Assembly: GCA_027924585.1 (NCBI GenBank)
Contig: BSBM01000252.1
Coordinates: forward strand, 2,170,001 to 2,234,000
Direction: 5' to 3'
Length of the DNA stretch: 64,000 bases
From: Larix kaempferi
Taxonomy: Eukaryota > Streptophyta > Pinopsida > Pinales > Pinaceae
Shown: positions 1-11,151 of the stretch, piece after piece
Position numbering within the stretch: position 1 is the first letter of the stretch
Layout of the letters: every line of letters starts with the position of its first letter
The notes under the pieces: model-generated
Seen by the model: the letters and a program-made list of their open reading frames with translations, nothing else
Told to the model about the DNA's origin: nothing
Database searches by the model: none
Translations under genes and position numbers: made by a program

Positions 1-9
1 GTGCTTGAG

Positions 10-2581
10 CTAGATCCTCAACAATATTGTAATTTTGGGTGGCTCAAGCATTGGGATTAAATGTCGCCTTTCGTATGGTGCCCTTGGGTGGGCATAGCAC
101 TGTATCCGTAAGCGGTCTCTCGATATGGAGATGGCCGGTAGGGGTGGAATAGGAGTCGGATCTTCAACGGGAGATTTTCCTTTGGCTATCTTCGATTGTT
201 TGTTTGAACTTGGAGGATTTTCATACGTCTTTGAACGAGTGGTTATATGAATCTCTTCATTACTCGTCATCAGGATTTCACGGTTTGTGGACGTCTCTCC
301 ACGGGTTGGATTGGTCGGGTTGCCCCCTTTTGCGGTTTCTTGGGCAACCATTTGTTGTTGCTGTTGAGGGAAAGGGTCAGTTAACACTGCTGGGCAAGAG
401 GATCCTTTAACAAATTTGTTGACTTCGTCCTTGTAGGGACAGTCACGTGTGTGGTGATCGTCTTGACAAATTAGGCAGGGAAACTTAGCCTTTCGACGTG
501 GTTTTTGGTCATTCTGGGTGGGTTGTGGCTTGGGGTTCTCCTGGTGGTTTTTTTTGGGCTTACCACGATTGTTTTTCTTCTTTCCCCCGGATGGTTGTGA
601 CGTAGATTGAACTGCGTTCACTTCGGAGGAAATAGCAGGAGAAGTAGTTGTTTTTGAAGCAGCCTGGGGTAAAGCGGGGGAAGCGGAAGCTTGTTGTCCC
701 GTCGAGTTGGTAGTAGGCTGGGTCTTGACTAAACCGACAATACCATTAATGGGAGGTTCAGTGGTAGGTTTGGTTGGATTAGTGTTAATGCGGGCGGCAT
801 GAGGAAGAAGTTCATGTAAAGTACCAGATTGAGTGTATACCAAATCCATGTACTGGACTGCCGAGATGGCTTGTTCTTCTGTAACCGGCCCGCGCATAGC
901 GATATCTCTGGCTATGGGAGGCAAAAAGGATTTCGTGAACCAATCAACGAGTATCTTATCCGGAATGGGTGCCTTAATTAGCCTACGCGTCGTCGCCACT
1001 CATGGATGTGATTCGAAATGTGTGTAGAAGTGGTTTGACGCAGTGAGGTTAACAGTTCTGTTCCAGTCTCATACCTGATGGGGAGTTGGAAATGAGTCAA
1101 AAACTGCATAGACAAGGTGTTGAAATCAGGGAAAGAGTGTTGTGGCAGCTCAATGTACCATTTTGATGCCATGCCAGTAAGCGTACGTTGGAAGAGCCGA
1201 AGTCGAATGGAATCATCCATCAAGGAGTTGGATGAACACCAAAGATGGAAGGTCATCACGTGGTTCTTGGGGTCTTCCCCGGGCTTAGCATTGAACTTAG
1301 GAATGTCCGATGGTAGTTTGGCTGGAATGGGTGGCCAGTGAGGTTCATGCCATATTGCCCCCCAGCTTGGTTCCAGTTTCCAAAAAGTGAGTAACCCCCA
1401 CTCTGTGGGATTTGAGATTCCCAAGAAGGAAGCATACCTGACGGGGAAGGTTGAGAGTGAGGCCCGGTTGGAACACCGGAATAAGGTTGCCCGCTGCCAG
1501 GTGTGTTGTACATACCATATTGAGAAAATGCTGCTGGTTGGGAGAGTTGTTGGATGGAACCAATGGGTTGTCCACCAGCAGATGGGTTGGATGGTCCTAT
1601 AGGAGGAGGTTGTTGACTAGGAATGGGGTTCCCAACAAAAGGTTGTCCTCCAACTAGTTGGGTTGATGGCCCTATAGGAGGAGGTTGTTGACTAACAATG
1701 GGGTTCCCAACAAAGGGTTGTCCTCCAACTAGTTGGGTTGATGGCCCACCAGGGGGAGTTTGGATGTTGGAGTTGGGGACCATGGCAGTCGGTTGTCCAC
1801 CTCCTAAGATAGTGTAAATAGTGGTCGAAGGTGATCCTCCGGTCAAAAGGGAAGATCCAACAGTATGACTTGGTATCCTTCCGCCACCAGCCAAATATGA
1901 TAGTGTGGATTGGCCAACGGCGCCAAAAGTACCGATTTGTGGAGGGGGTCTTCCATATCTGACAGGCGAGGACGGAGAAAAAACTGGGTTATCCCTCATA
2001 GAATGTGTGCCAAAAATGGGTGATGGCAGCAAATGTGGGGAGTTTAAACCAGGGGTATCGGCGTCGTCCATAGCGTGTTCAATGATAGGAGGACCATCGA
2101 AAACTGGGTCCAAGTTCATGTCCTGAAAAGGGTTTTGGGGATCCGGTAGAAACCTAGGTATAGTAACGTTCGAAGGTCCGGAGTTGTCTGCATAGGAGTG
2201 ACGAAACTCTATGCTAGACGGGATGTTGGGATCCCGATAGTCAGAAGGACGAGTAACGGGGGGATATCTAGAAGCTGTTGAGAGCATTTGCTCTATGTCG
2301 TGTCTAAACCGTGCCAATGCTAACGGGGAGCTCGCTAGACTAACCATACTAGACTGGATGGAAGCCATGATTTCATGTCCCGGAGGGAGGTTGGGTAGAG
2401 ATATGGTACGAGGTACGTTGCTAGAAGAACTTGTTTCCTGCGGATGAACACTGGGTGACGTAGTGATAACAGGCAGAAGCTCCGCCTGGGAAGTGATGAA
2501 GCCATAATCAGGTTCAAAAGGTGTGTCAGGAAGTCGAGTATCTTCAATAACTTTGACGTACCCGCCTCGGACTGAAATCAA
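10..2581 (-). pseudogene. Element A gag, unit-1 copy, broken
   Basis: Capsid/nucleocapsid polyprotein gene of element A. From the N-terminus (2581) it has a Pro/Gln/Ser-rich region containing a 25-residue repeat seen as two tandem copies (GPSTQLVGGQPFVGNP), then the gag core with IWHEPHWPPIPAKLPSDI and MASKWYIELPQHSF (about 1400-1080), then a basic Gln/Asn/Lys-rich tail and a zinc-knuckle-like CLICQDDHHTRDC (about 470), with Cys-Cys-His-Cys spacing one residue short of the classical CX2CX4HX4C. Compared with 23695-26681, about 530 bp is missing near 1355 and about 85 bp is extra near 1465, so the frame is broken between the Pro-rich part and the core. The core to the end is open in two overlapping frames (1424-978 and 999-10). 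Confidence 0.8.
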
Positions 2582-4825
2582 GACAGGTATATCCTAGTCG
2601 GACCCTTCGGTGGTGCCAACAGATCCGTTTGTGTCATAATGAAAAATGTCTGATGTACGGGAGGTGTTGGCATCAGGTAGGAGGATGACCTCTGGTCTAG
2701 TATTTTTGGTTGTACTAGGTTCAGCCACTATAATGGTGTCCACTGTGGCAGATATATCTGGAATAACAGTGGGTGAAGTGACAGTGGAAGTCTAAAATAT
2801 GCTAGTGGTTGCAGAAGCTGTAAGAGATTCTGAAACTGTGCTATGAGTAACAGTTACAGGCGGAACTGATGAAGTAGTATGTATCGGCGGTGGAATGTTC
2901 CCTCCACCAGAACCGCGGCCAGGAGGAGCGGGAATGCATGATGCAGGTGGACGAAAGGTCCATGGCGGGTGGCGGTGGTGGAGGGATTTTTCCCTGTACT
3001 CATCGTGATCTTCATGGTGGTTCTGACATGATGACAGGAAAATGAAAATCGGGGGCAGTTTCGTAACAAAGAACTCAAAAACTCTAATGCAGCCGAGTGT
3101 GCAGAAGAGGAGCTAGAAAAAGCAAGGCTCGTAGGCCAAAAAAGCAAGCTCTAAAATCTATACTGAGACCAGTGTCTCAATAAGCGAGCTGATAAAAAGA
3201 ATGGCCAGAATGCCAACAAGCAGTTCCTAAAAAGAAAAATGACCCTCTACAAAGATGAGATAACAAGCAAACTCCTAATTAAGAGCTGGAGACCTCAACA
3301 AGCTGTATCCTTCACAAGGTGATGAAATCCAAGTCGAACAATACAACGTGAGAGACCGATATGAGAAGGATATCCCTCTACCGAAAGGGATCCTGGGTAA
3401 AAGAGCCCTAGTAGAATAGTCACTAAGCTACCTCGTTCATGACACGTTGGAAAAGGTTGTGGGCACTTCAGCCTTCCGAGGAAGACAATGATCGATGTTT
3501 CCTTAGGTCTAAGTGGAGTGTGGCATTCCACAGATTTCGTCCGGTTCTCAATCTCGCGGTCGTTTAACCCCTGAAAGTTAAAAACAGTCAAGAGGCCCCT
3601 CCACAAACTGGCTGTGACCGTGTCAATAAATACTAGAGGATTTTAGTTCCCTAGAAGACAACAACTATGTCTCAGATGAAAATGACAAGGGGGAATTATT
3701 TTGATGCCTATCCCCGGTGTCCTACCTAACTACCAAATTCTTTTGATTTCCTCAAGTGAGGTTAGTGTTGGTTTAATTAGGGAGATTAATTTTAGTGGTT
3801 GTCTTACTCAATCAGGTAAATGGACGTGAAACTTGATGGTGTTATGACGACTCGCAAATGAGAATGAATCAAAATAAGCCTTTGTCTTCGATGAAATCTA
3901 GCTATGGAAGAGAGAGAGTTCTTCGATCATAAATGCATGAAATTTTTCACAAGCAATAAAAAACCAAAACAAGAAAATTTTTTGTTTTCTTTTTGTAAAT
4001 AGAGCCAAACTAAAAAAAACACTCTTTTTAATTCACTGATCCTACAATCTAAAATGCTTCAAATATGAGAATTTCTGTGGCAAATTTAAATGGTCAACTT
4101 CCTAATGCAATGATGCTACAAGACCATTTTGATCAAAATAACACAATTGTTTTCCAATGATATCTTTCAAGATAAATTGTAATAATAATACTAGAAACAC
4201 TGTGACTATGAAAACCACACAATTCAGTAACAGAGAACAGTGGTGATGGTCTGGCTGTGATGGGAAGATCAAACCAATGCACTCAAAATGAAGGGGTGAC
4301 CCTATGTGCCAAAAATGCCACTAATTCACACAACAATCAAGCTCACAAACAAGCAAATAAACACACCACACAGAATGTAAAATGACCAAGATGATAAAAG
4401 GCAACAGCAAACACTACCTAAGGCAGAGAAATATCAAAAAATGACTCAGGAAACCAAGCAAGGAGAAAAAATTTAAAAAATTGCGGACACTACCGCGTGT
4501 CAGGTTCAGACTGTAGCGCGGCACTGTTACAGTACCGCTATGGTACTAATGTAGAGAACGCGGTACTACCGCGCTGTAGAGAATTTTAAGGGCGTGGTGC
4601 TGTTTCAAGGTAAGAAAAAAGCGCAACTTTAGAAAAGAAAATGGAGTTTTCAGGGTTGCTACTAACCCAGGGGACTCAGTGATCATACAGGGAGAAAAAA
4701 TACAGTGAGGAGGGGTGAATAAAGGTAAAAAAAGACCAAGATTCAAAATTGGTTTGAAGTGCAATGAACAAAATCACAATCAAAAGATGGATGACAGTGA
4801 ACTGAATCAATCAAACAGAAATCAA
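2582..4825 (-). other. Element A 5' leader, unit 1, no convincing gene
   Basis: About 2.2 kb between the primer site and gag. Minus-strand open stretches of about 100 codons (3606-3295, 3147-2854) are not convincing, and I recognise nothing in them. Ogre elements carry an extra ORF upstream of gag; a decayed one could have been here, but no conserved frame is visible. Near 4490-4610 there are GC-rich motifs built from CGCGGTA and TACCGCG. The unit-2 counterpart is 26682-28815 plus 35580-35693. Confidence 0.6.
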
Positions 4826-4841
4826 ACCAGCAGAGTTTCCA
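4826..4841 (-). other. Element A primer-binding site, unit 1, degraded
   Basis: Plus-strand ACCAGCAGAGTTTCCA, beside the inner LTR edge. The intact unit-2 form (35694-35709) reads ACCAGCGGAGTCGCCA, matching the 3' end of plant tRNA-Arg as I know it, which is the primer used by Ogre-type elements. Three changes damage it here. Confidence 0.7.
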
Positions 4842-4845
4842 TTCT

Positions 4846-5811
4846 TGTTGGTAGAATTTTTCCCTACGGATAAGTCAAAATTCTCTTGACTTAAAGCAGA
4901 TTCCTAACTGAGTCTAAGGCAAGAACAAAACAAAACAAATGCTACCTTGAAATTCCTGAACTAACTTTCACAACAAGATTACATGCATTCAGAAACAATG
5001 AAATATATGACTCACCTTTCAATCTGACGTTTGTCCCGCTTCTAGCTCTTGATCAAAAGCTCCAATGTAGAACCTATTGAGATCAAACAAAGAACAAGCA
5101 TACAAGCTTCCGAACACCTTGAAGTAAAGATTAGATTCAAATCTAGACTAGATACATTCCATGTTAAAGACTTGTACAATACACATGAAATGGGAAAAAC
5201 AAGACAAGTTATCTTTATTACAAACTTGAAGGATACTTACAAAGGTTGCTTGATGTCCAAGCTAATCCTCCAGCTCCAAGTGCTTCCTCCTCTAGCTATC
5301 TCCACAATGCTGCAAGATCATAAGTTTGGTACTTCTAAGAGTCCTCCCCTTTTCCCATGGAATACCTCTCTTTTATAGTGTATGGTAGGGTTAACCAACA
5401 AGAGAGATGGGTGGATCTTGGGAGAACTTAGTGGATCAGGGTTTCTAATCACAGAAAATGAGTTAAGATCGAATCAGATATCCCAATCCTCAATATCTCT
5501 CGAAAATCCAAAATCCCACAAGCCATGGCAAAAAGGCTATAAAAGGAGTACCGCGCCCAGCAATCTGAGCATAACGCGGTAGTACCGCGTGGCAGGGACA
5601 AAGCATAATGCGGTAGTACGGACTACCATGCACCTATAACTAAGCAAGGCGTGGTAGTTAGGGTAAATAAAGTCTCAGCTGGGTTAATTCTTGACAGGGT
5701 GGATTTACCTTCAATGATTACTCATCTTCTGGGTGGTTCAAGCAGTAGGGGAAGTGTCGTCAGCTCTTTTTGTGGTGGAGATGCGACACTGTGGAATATA
5801 GAGGTATAACA
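4846..5811 (-). repeat. Element A 5' LTR, unit 1 (966 bp)
   Basis: Runs from TGTTGGTAGAA to TATAACA (TG...CA ends). The unit-2 partner is 901 bp; the difference is one 65-bp stretch near 5290-5355. A TATAAAAG box lies on the minus strand at 5370-5377, giving the expected LTR promoter. A near-perfect palindrome CGCGGTAGTACCGCG sits at 5575-5589. Confidence 0.85.
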
Positions 5812-5816
5812 AGTGA

Positions 5817-6583
5817 GTAGAAATGTGGGATTTTGGTGCTGCTGTACATAATCATTTTCATCAACTGCATCTGATATCAAAAAAACATAGTAGTCGGGAA
5901 ATTGCTCAACTTTACATGTATCTTTTCCACCAAAAATTCATCAAACCTTAGGGATGGGATGAGCCCGCTTTCAGACATGGACAAAATGATGCTAATCCTA
6001 AACAGTAAAATTAATTGGACTTCAGTCACCCACAAATCAGTATCCAACCCTAGAAACTGAGCTAACAAAGACAGAATCAACTGGGAATTGTCATAAAAAA
6101 GGATGAAATTTAGGGGTATGGTTCTTCGGATATTTCAAAGTCGGGTTTCAGGAATGTGGCTAAGAAATATTGACAGCTTTCAGGGTTTATTTGGTGATAC
6201 AAGGAAACAACAGACTCTTCATAAAAAAACTCCAAGTCTTGGTACTGAGAATCGAGAATGAAAAAGGAATTCCTAAGAGCTGACGCATCTATATTATAGA
6301 TGAATCTGGACTTACGGGAATCCATAATTACTCTTTGGGGTTTTGAGTAATTCAAAGAACCCCATGTTACAAACTCAGGAAAAGAGAGCACTTGGTTAAG
6401 GAAAAAGAAAATGAACAACGACCTAAAGATTCCATGTATATCCAGTCCCTGTTCATGCAAGGATTCCAATCTCTTCTTAATTTCCGGAATCGGGAGCCGA
6501 ATGGATGTGTTAAATACATCGACGTCCCTATCTTTCAGGGAAACCTTAACCGTAGAATTGGTAGAAGATTCCTCTTCCCCCAT
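5817..6583 (-). pseudogene. ORFx, N-terminal quarter, unit 1 (unknown function)
   Basis: The frame begins MGEEESSTNSTVKV at 6583 and runs to about 6110, then continues in another frame after a shift (LLAQFLGLDTDLWVTEVQL) to the element A junction at about 5817. It lies 1.5 kb downstream of integrase on the same strand. Conserved features are an acidic start, GLDIHGIFRSLF, a hydrophobic stretch (FIFFFLNQVLSF) and EESVVSLYHQINPES. I do not recognise a domain; it is not gag, pol or a chromodomain. The start is supported by the same ATG in three copies (6583, 37386, 63737). Confidence 0.65.
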
Positions 6584-8081
6584 CCTATGACTATAAAAGA
6601 CTCATATTTTTTAGAGAATGGCGGTTACAGATCCTACCTGTCACTCTGGAAGCCCTGCACGCACCCTGTCGAAGGTTCTGTCGCCTTCATCATCTGCCAC
6701 ACGCCGAGAGACTTTCTGACTTCGACAGGTCTTCGAAACAAATGTCAACCTTCATGGGCATTCTTATATATATAACTATGTTTCCATAACCTCCAGTTTC
6801 TTTGACCAGCTATCCTTTGATATTAACCGCTTAAACTCTCACACGTTCACTTTACGTCGTCGAATCTGACTTTCTCTTTACCCACTGATTTGACAACCCA
6901 TCTATTTCCACCGTAGTATAATCTTTCTAGTTCTCATCTGGGCCATTCATCTACATCGGATGCATCTACGGGTTAGTATCGCATTCACCTAAAGAGCTTT
7001 TCCTCTATCGCCTTTTCTCCATGCGACATGCTTTCGAGTTGACACCTATCAGGTAGGAAAGGTCCATTGCATCTGCCCCGCTGCTATCTAGCGTGCTACT
7101 TCTTGATACGACTATGCACGAGAAAAATCCATTTCTTCTCAAACGTGTATCCATGGTGAGTTCTCATGCTCTATTTAACTCTTAGACCATCCCTCTTCTG
7201 GTGGGGTCGTCCCTATTATATCCTGTTCGTTTCTGACTTTCCATAAGCCATTGATGCGGCTCTTCTTGCCATCTAAACCATCGATCTGCCGGAAACTTAG
7301 GCCTTTACTGTGGTTAATGAACCCATACCCTTAGATCTTGAAGGGATAACCTCCACCGTAGATCCTTACACCGGTCCCTACGATTGCATGTGCCTAATAT
7401 GGCATTGTTCACTACTCCTTTCTCCTTGCAACGCCCTCTTAGGCCGACACCTGTTCGATGGGACCAAGCCCATCGCATCCGCCTTTTCCCTTTCTTCCTC
7501 GCAAATTGGCCATGTGACTGTCCATTGAGAGCCATAGATCTTGCTTCTGCTCTAGATCAACGGTGCCGACTAGTGCGACGCTTAGTCTTTGATGACTTGC
7601 ATACAAACTATAGGCTTTAGGGTATTCTCCAGTTTCCTTTAGCCAGTTTATTTGCCTATTAATACCTGGCCTTTGACATTAATCGATTTTTATTGTGTTG
7701 GACCCTTTGTAGCCCATTCTTTCTCATGTCCTAGCACCTGGCCATCGAGGATGGGGATTACTTCAAGCCTCCATCAGGTAGTTGTCTGACCCTCCACCTT
7801 TCATATACAGGTTTTTATGCTGCAAAAGATTAAAAATATATAGGTGCTAACAACTGGCTCCAACCGGGGATGCTATCCTCCCAGTGAGATAGCAAAGAAA
7901 TCCGTAGACTAAGTGCCTGATCCATTGGGCAGGTTTTGCAAACCCTAGATTGAAATTGTTTTCTAGAAACTGAAACTGCACCTATTCTCATATCCAGGAT
8001 GAGAAATAAAAAATTAAACATGGATTCCCCTTCCAGACCTTAGGGCCTTTACTTCGGGATTCAAGTCTTTCTGGTTCATCG
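6584..8081 (-). other. Spacer between integrase and ORFx, unit 1
   Basis: About 1.5 kb. Open stretches of 60-80 codons exist on both strands but overlap one another and have no recognisable protein. The last about 190 bp before the ORFx ATG contains the TATA-like box and, on the minus strand, a GACAGGTAGGAT sequence resembling a splice donor. Otherwise I see nothing. Confidence 0.5.
6764..6775 (-). promoter_or_regulatory. TATA-like box upstream of ORFx, unit 1
   Basis: TTATATATATAA about 180 bp upstream of the ORFx ATG on the minus strand, kept at 37567-37578 and, slightly changed, at 63921-63930. It could be a promoter inside the element that drives ORFx. This is inference from position and conservation only. 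Confidence 0.4.
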
Positions 8082-9438
8082 TTAAAACCCCAAAACAAAT
8101 GTGAAAACATGAAAATATATATAGACTATGGTACATGGGTTACCTTCTTTATCTAGGATAGGTAGTGCTTCAAAAACCTTGCATTGACTGGACCTCCTGA
8201 CCAAGAGGACCCATCTTGGTTCTCCAGGATAAAAGAATTTTCTTCTCGGTTTGTTGCAATAATATAGGGCCCCATCCACATATGGTTGAATTTCCCATGT
8301 TTATCTTCCCTCGGATCATCCCACTTCAGGACTAGGTCATTTACTTGAAATTGTTCTTCTTTTTCTTTTCTATCAAAGGCACTCTTTATCTTTTCTTGGT
8401 GCCCCTATACTTTGTCATAGGCTCTACTTCTTAACTCATTCAGCTCAACTATCTGACTTACCCTTCTCTGCAAGTGGTTTGGTTCTTCTTCTATCCCCTG
8501 CAGCAACCTCATGACTGGAAAACCTAGAGATGCCGAAAAAACCACCTCAGCTCCATATACCAGTTGGAAAGGGGACATCCCAATGGCCATCTTTGTACTT
8601 ATTTTGTCATCCCACAGGGAATATTTCAGTTTTTAGTGCCAAGCTCTCTTATTATCCTCCAACAACTTCTTTATGATTCTTACTAAGCTTTTGTTGGATG
8701 ACTCTGCTAGTCCATTTCCCTGGGGATAGTATGTTGTGGAATGATTTAGGAGTATATGGTATTTGTGGAAAAAATTTATCATCTTCTTAGAAAAAAATCC
8801 TAGGGAATTGTCTGTCACTATTCTTTTAGGGTAGCCAAATCTTGACAGGATATTCTCCTCCAGAAAATTCATGATAACACCTTCGGTTGCCTTCTTAATG
8901 GTATGGCCTCTATCCACATAGTGAAATAGTCAGTGGCTATCAATATCCATGTATGTTGCCTTGATGGGTTAGGATTTATTTCTCCAATGAAATCTAAACC
9001 CCACTATTGGAAGGGTGCTTCTACTATGACAGGGTGAAGGGGTAGTGAAACGACCTTTCTTTTTCCTTCAAAAATTTGGCATTGGTGATAAGAAACTGTT
9101 TCTTTTTATACATCTGAAAACATGGTAGGCCAGTAGAAACCAACCCTCACAATTTTGTTGACTGTCACCTTCCATGAATGACGACCACCATCATCTCCCT
9201 TGTGAAACTCCTCCTTTGTGTGTTTAGCCTCTTCCTCAGGTAAGCAATTCAGCAACAAACCTCCAGGGTCCTTCCAATATAGGAATTGATTCATATTACA
9301 GTACTTCGTAGCTTTTAGTTTCACAACTCTAGCCCTACTTTTGCTTAATCCTGAAGGATCTTGTAAGATTTGTAATACATACACAAGGTCAGCATACCAA
9401 GAGGATGCAGAGAATTTTGGCCTCACTTGCACTCCCAT
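8082..9438 (-). pseudogene. Element B integrase, unit 1, broken
   Basis: DNA-joining enzyme of element B. From 9438: N-terminal zinc-binding region (EEFHKGDDGGRHSWKV then GFYWPTMFSDV), a first catalytic Asp in an ATDYFT block (about 8930, other frame), a second in RIVTDN (about 8825), and Glu in GNGLAESSNKS (about 8700), that is the D,D,E triad. Then MAIGMSPFQLVYGAEVVF (8590) and a C-terminal module ending near 8082. No chromodomain. Frames change between blocks and stops are present (for example after KRAWH at 8633), so no functional protein is expected. The unit-2 copy is less broken at its C-terminus. Confidence 0.8.
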
Positions 9439-9440
9439 AT

Positions 9441-11048
9441 CTAACTGATTTGAAACCCTTGTATGAAGTTCAGTTGCAGAGAATCACAGTTGGCCTTGGT
9501 CATTAACTTTGCTAACCCTTGCCCCTTTACCAGTTTGGTGGGTTCTATCTCCAGGTCATATTCTAGCAATACATCAATCCATTTGGCTCTTATTCCTTCT
9601 GCGTCTGCTTGGGTGAGGATACCCTTCACAACACTGTTTGGGACATGAGAAATGATGTGTGAATGTAGGATATAAACCCTGAAATCTTTCAGTGACTTAA
9701 TTAGGGCATAAGCCTGCTTTTCCATGATGTTGTATTTCAGTTATGCATCTCTTAGTACCGTGTTGAAAAAGGCAATTGTCTATTCAACATTCTGGGCATT
9801 TTTCTGTAGTATTACCCCTGCCACTGTGTGCTCAGAAGCATAAGAACAAATCAAAAAGTCTTTAGAAAAATCTGGACTGGCTAATACTAGGGATTCAGTG
9901 ATAGCATTCTTAGTTCCCTTATATGAATCTCTTGCTTTTGCGGTCCATTCAACCTGCTTTTCCTTTCTTAACGTATTTGTAATACTCATCATGATTTCGG
10001 CAAAACTGGGAATGAATCTTCTCAGAAATCCCACTTGGCCGATAAAAGACTGCACCTCCTTTTTGCTTGTTGGTTCTCCAACTTTCTGGATGGCACTAAC
10101 CCTTTCAGGATCGATCTTGATACCTCCCTTGGAAATAATATGACCCAAGAGATTAGCTTCTTCTAATGCAAAATGTGATTTCTTAGGATTAATTGAAATA
10201 CCGTATTTTATACATTTCTTAAAAACTTTTTCCAAATGCTTAAGGTGCGCTTAATCAAATTTTGATTACACAGTTATTTCGTCCATGTATACAACCACAA
10301 ACTTATCTTTTTCTTCAGCAAATGCTATGTCCATCGCCTGCTGGAAGGTAGCTCCTGCATTCATCAACCCAAAAGGCATCTTAGCATACATGAAAGTACC
10401 CCAAGGAGTGGTGAAAGCGGTCTTCTCTTGTTCTTCAAGACAAACCTTGATTTGATTGTATCCGAAGAAACCATCCATAGTAGAGATCCTTTCTGCCCCT
10501 ACTACCTTTTGTAAGATATGCTCCATTTTGGGCAGGGGGTAATTATCCTTTAGTGAAGCCCTATTCAGGTTCCTGAAATCTATGCAGATTCTAATTTCTC
10601 CATTCTTCTTCCTTACGGGAACTAGATTTTCTATCCATTGAGAGAATCTCAAGGTGACAATGATTTTTTCATTAAATAATCTTCTAGTATCTTTTTCTAT
10701 CATAGGCACCAGCTTATGGTTTATCCTCCTCAACTTTTGCTTAAAGGGTTTCTCTCCTAGTCTGATTGGAATAGAGTGTTGTATTATAGAGGTATCATAT
10801 TCCTTCAGTTCTTCATAACTCCATGCAAATTCAATGGCATATATCTTCATCAAATCTACATATTGCTTCTTCTTTTCAGCAGGTAGTTTCTTAGACAAGT
10901 TTACCATTCGAGGCTCTTCTTTAGTTCCCAAGTTTTGGTCTTCTACCGCCTCTTTGGGGGGTTCAAAGTTCGGTTTTTTTTCCACATCATTCTGGTAAAA
11001 AAACCTCTCCAAGGGTATCAATCCTTTGGGGCTATAATTACTTTTCAA
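9441..11048 (-). pseudogene. Element B RT and RNase H, unit 1, broken
   Basis: Polymerase part of element B. RT fingers and palm are open from 11048 to 10266: PVRKKNGEIRICIDFRNLNR, DNYPLPKM, TPWGTFMYAKMPFGLMNAGA. The catalytic YxDD box is YMDE (10278-10289), so the second Asp is Glu, and a stop follows three codons later. The thumb continues at 10235 (CIKYGISINPKKSHFALEEA, FIGQVGFLRRFIPSF), then RNase H (ICSYASEHTVAGVILQK, EKQAYALIKSLKDFRVYILH) to about 9441, with a stop near 9780 and a frame change. The same YMDE change in unit 2 shows that the loss predates the duplication. Confidence 0.85.
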
Positions 11049-11151
11049 TTGAACGATATCTTACCCCCCCAACATGTTTTTCCATTGTTTGCTTTCTCTT
11101 TCTTCTCCCTCTAATTGCTCTTGGTCTATCAATCCTTCTATGTTCTAATTT

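Larger units (their letters stand above)
1..5811 (-). mobile_element. Element A, unit-1 copy (Ty3/gypsy, Tat/Ogre-like), truncated by window start
   Basis: Read on the minus strand the order is 5' LTR (5811-4846), a tRNA-Arg-type primer site, a leader of about 2.2 kb and gag. Protease and RT lie off the left edge but are seen in the unit-2 copy. The element stands in ORFx of element B: the right LTR ends TATAACA at 5811 and ORFx starts at once with AGTGA, the likely 5-bp target duplication. The 3' LTR is not in the window. Lineage rests on the RT type of the other copy and on the primer site, so it is an inference. Confidence 0.8.

Noticed and set aside
5812-5816. Element A as a simple insertion with both flanks present
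   Set aside because: Only the right flank (AGTGA) is visible; ORFx sequence just left of the site appears at 21486 but joined to RT by the duplication, so the second flank cannot be verified here.
7310-7620. Small genes in the integrase-ORFx spacer on both strands
   Set aside because: Overlapping short frames on opposite strands, not kept intact between units, no similarity recognised.
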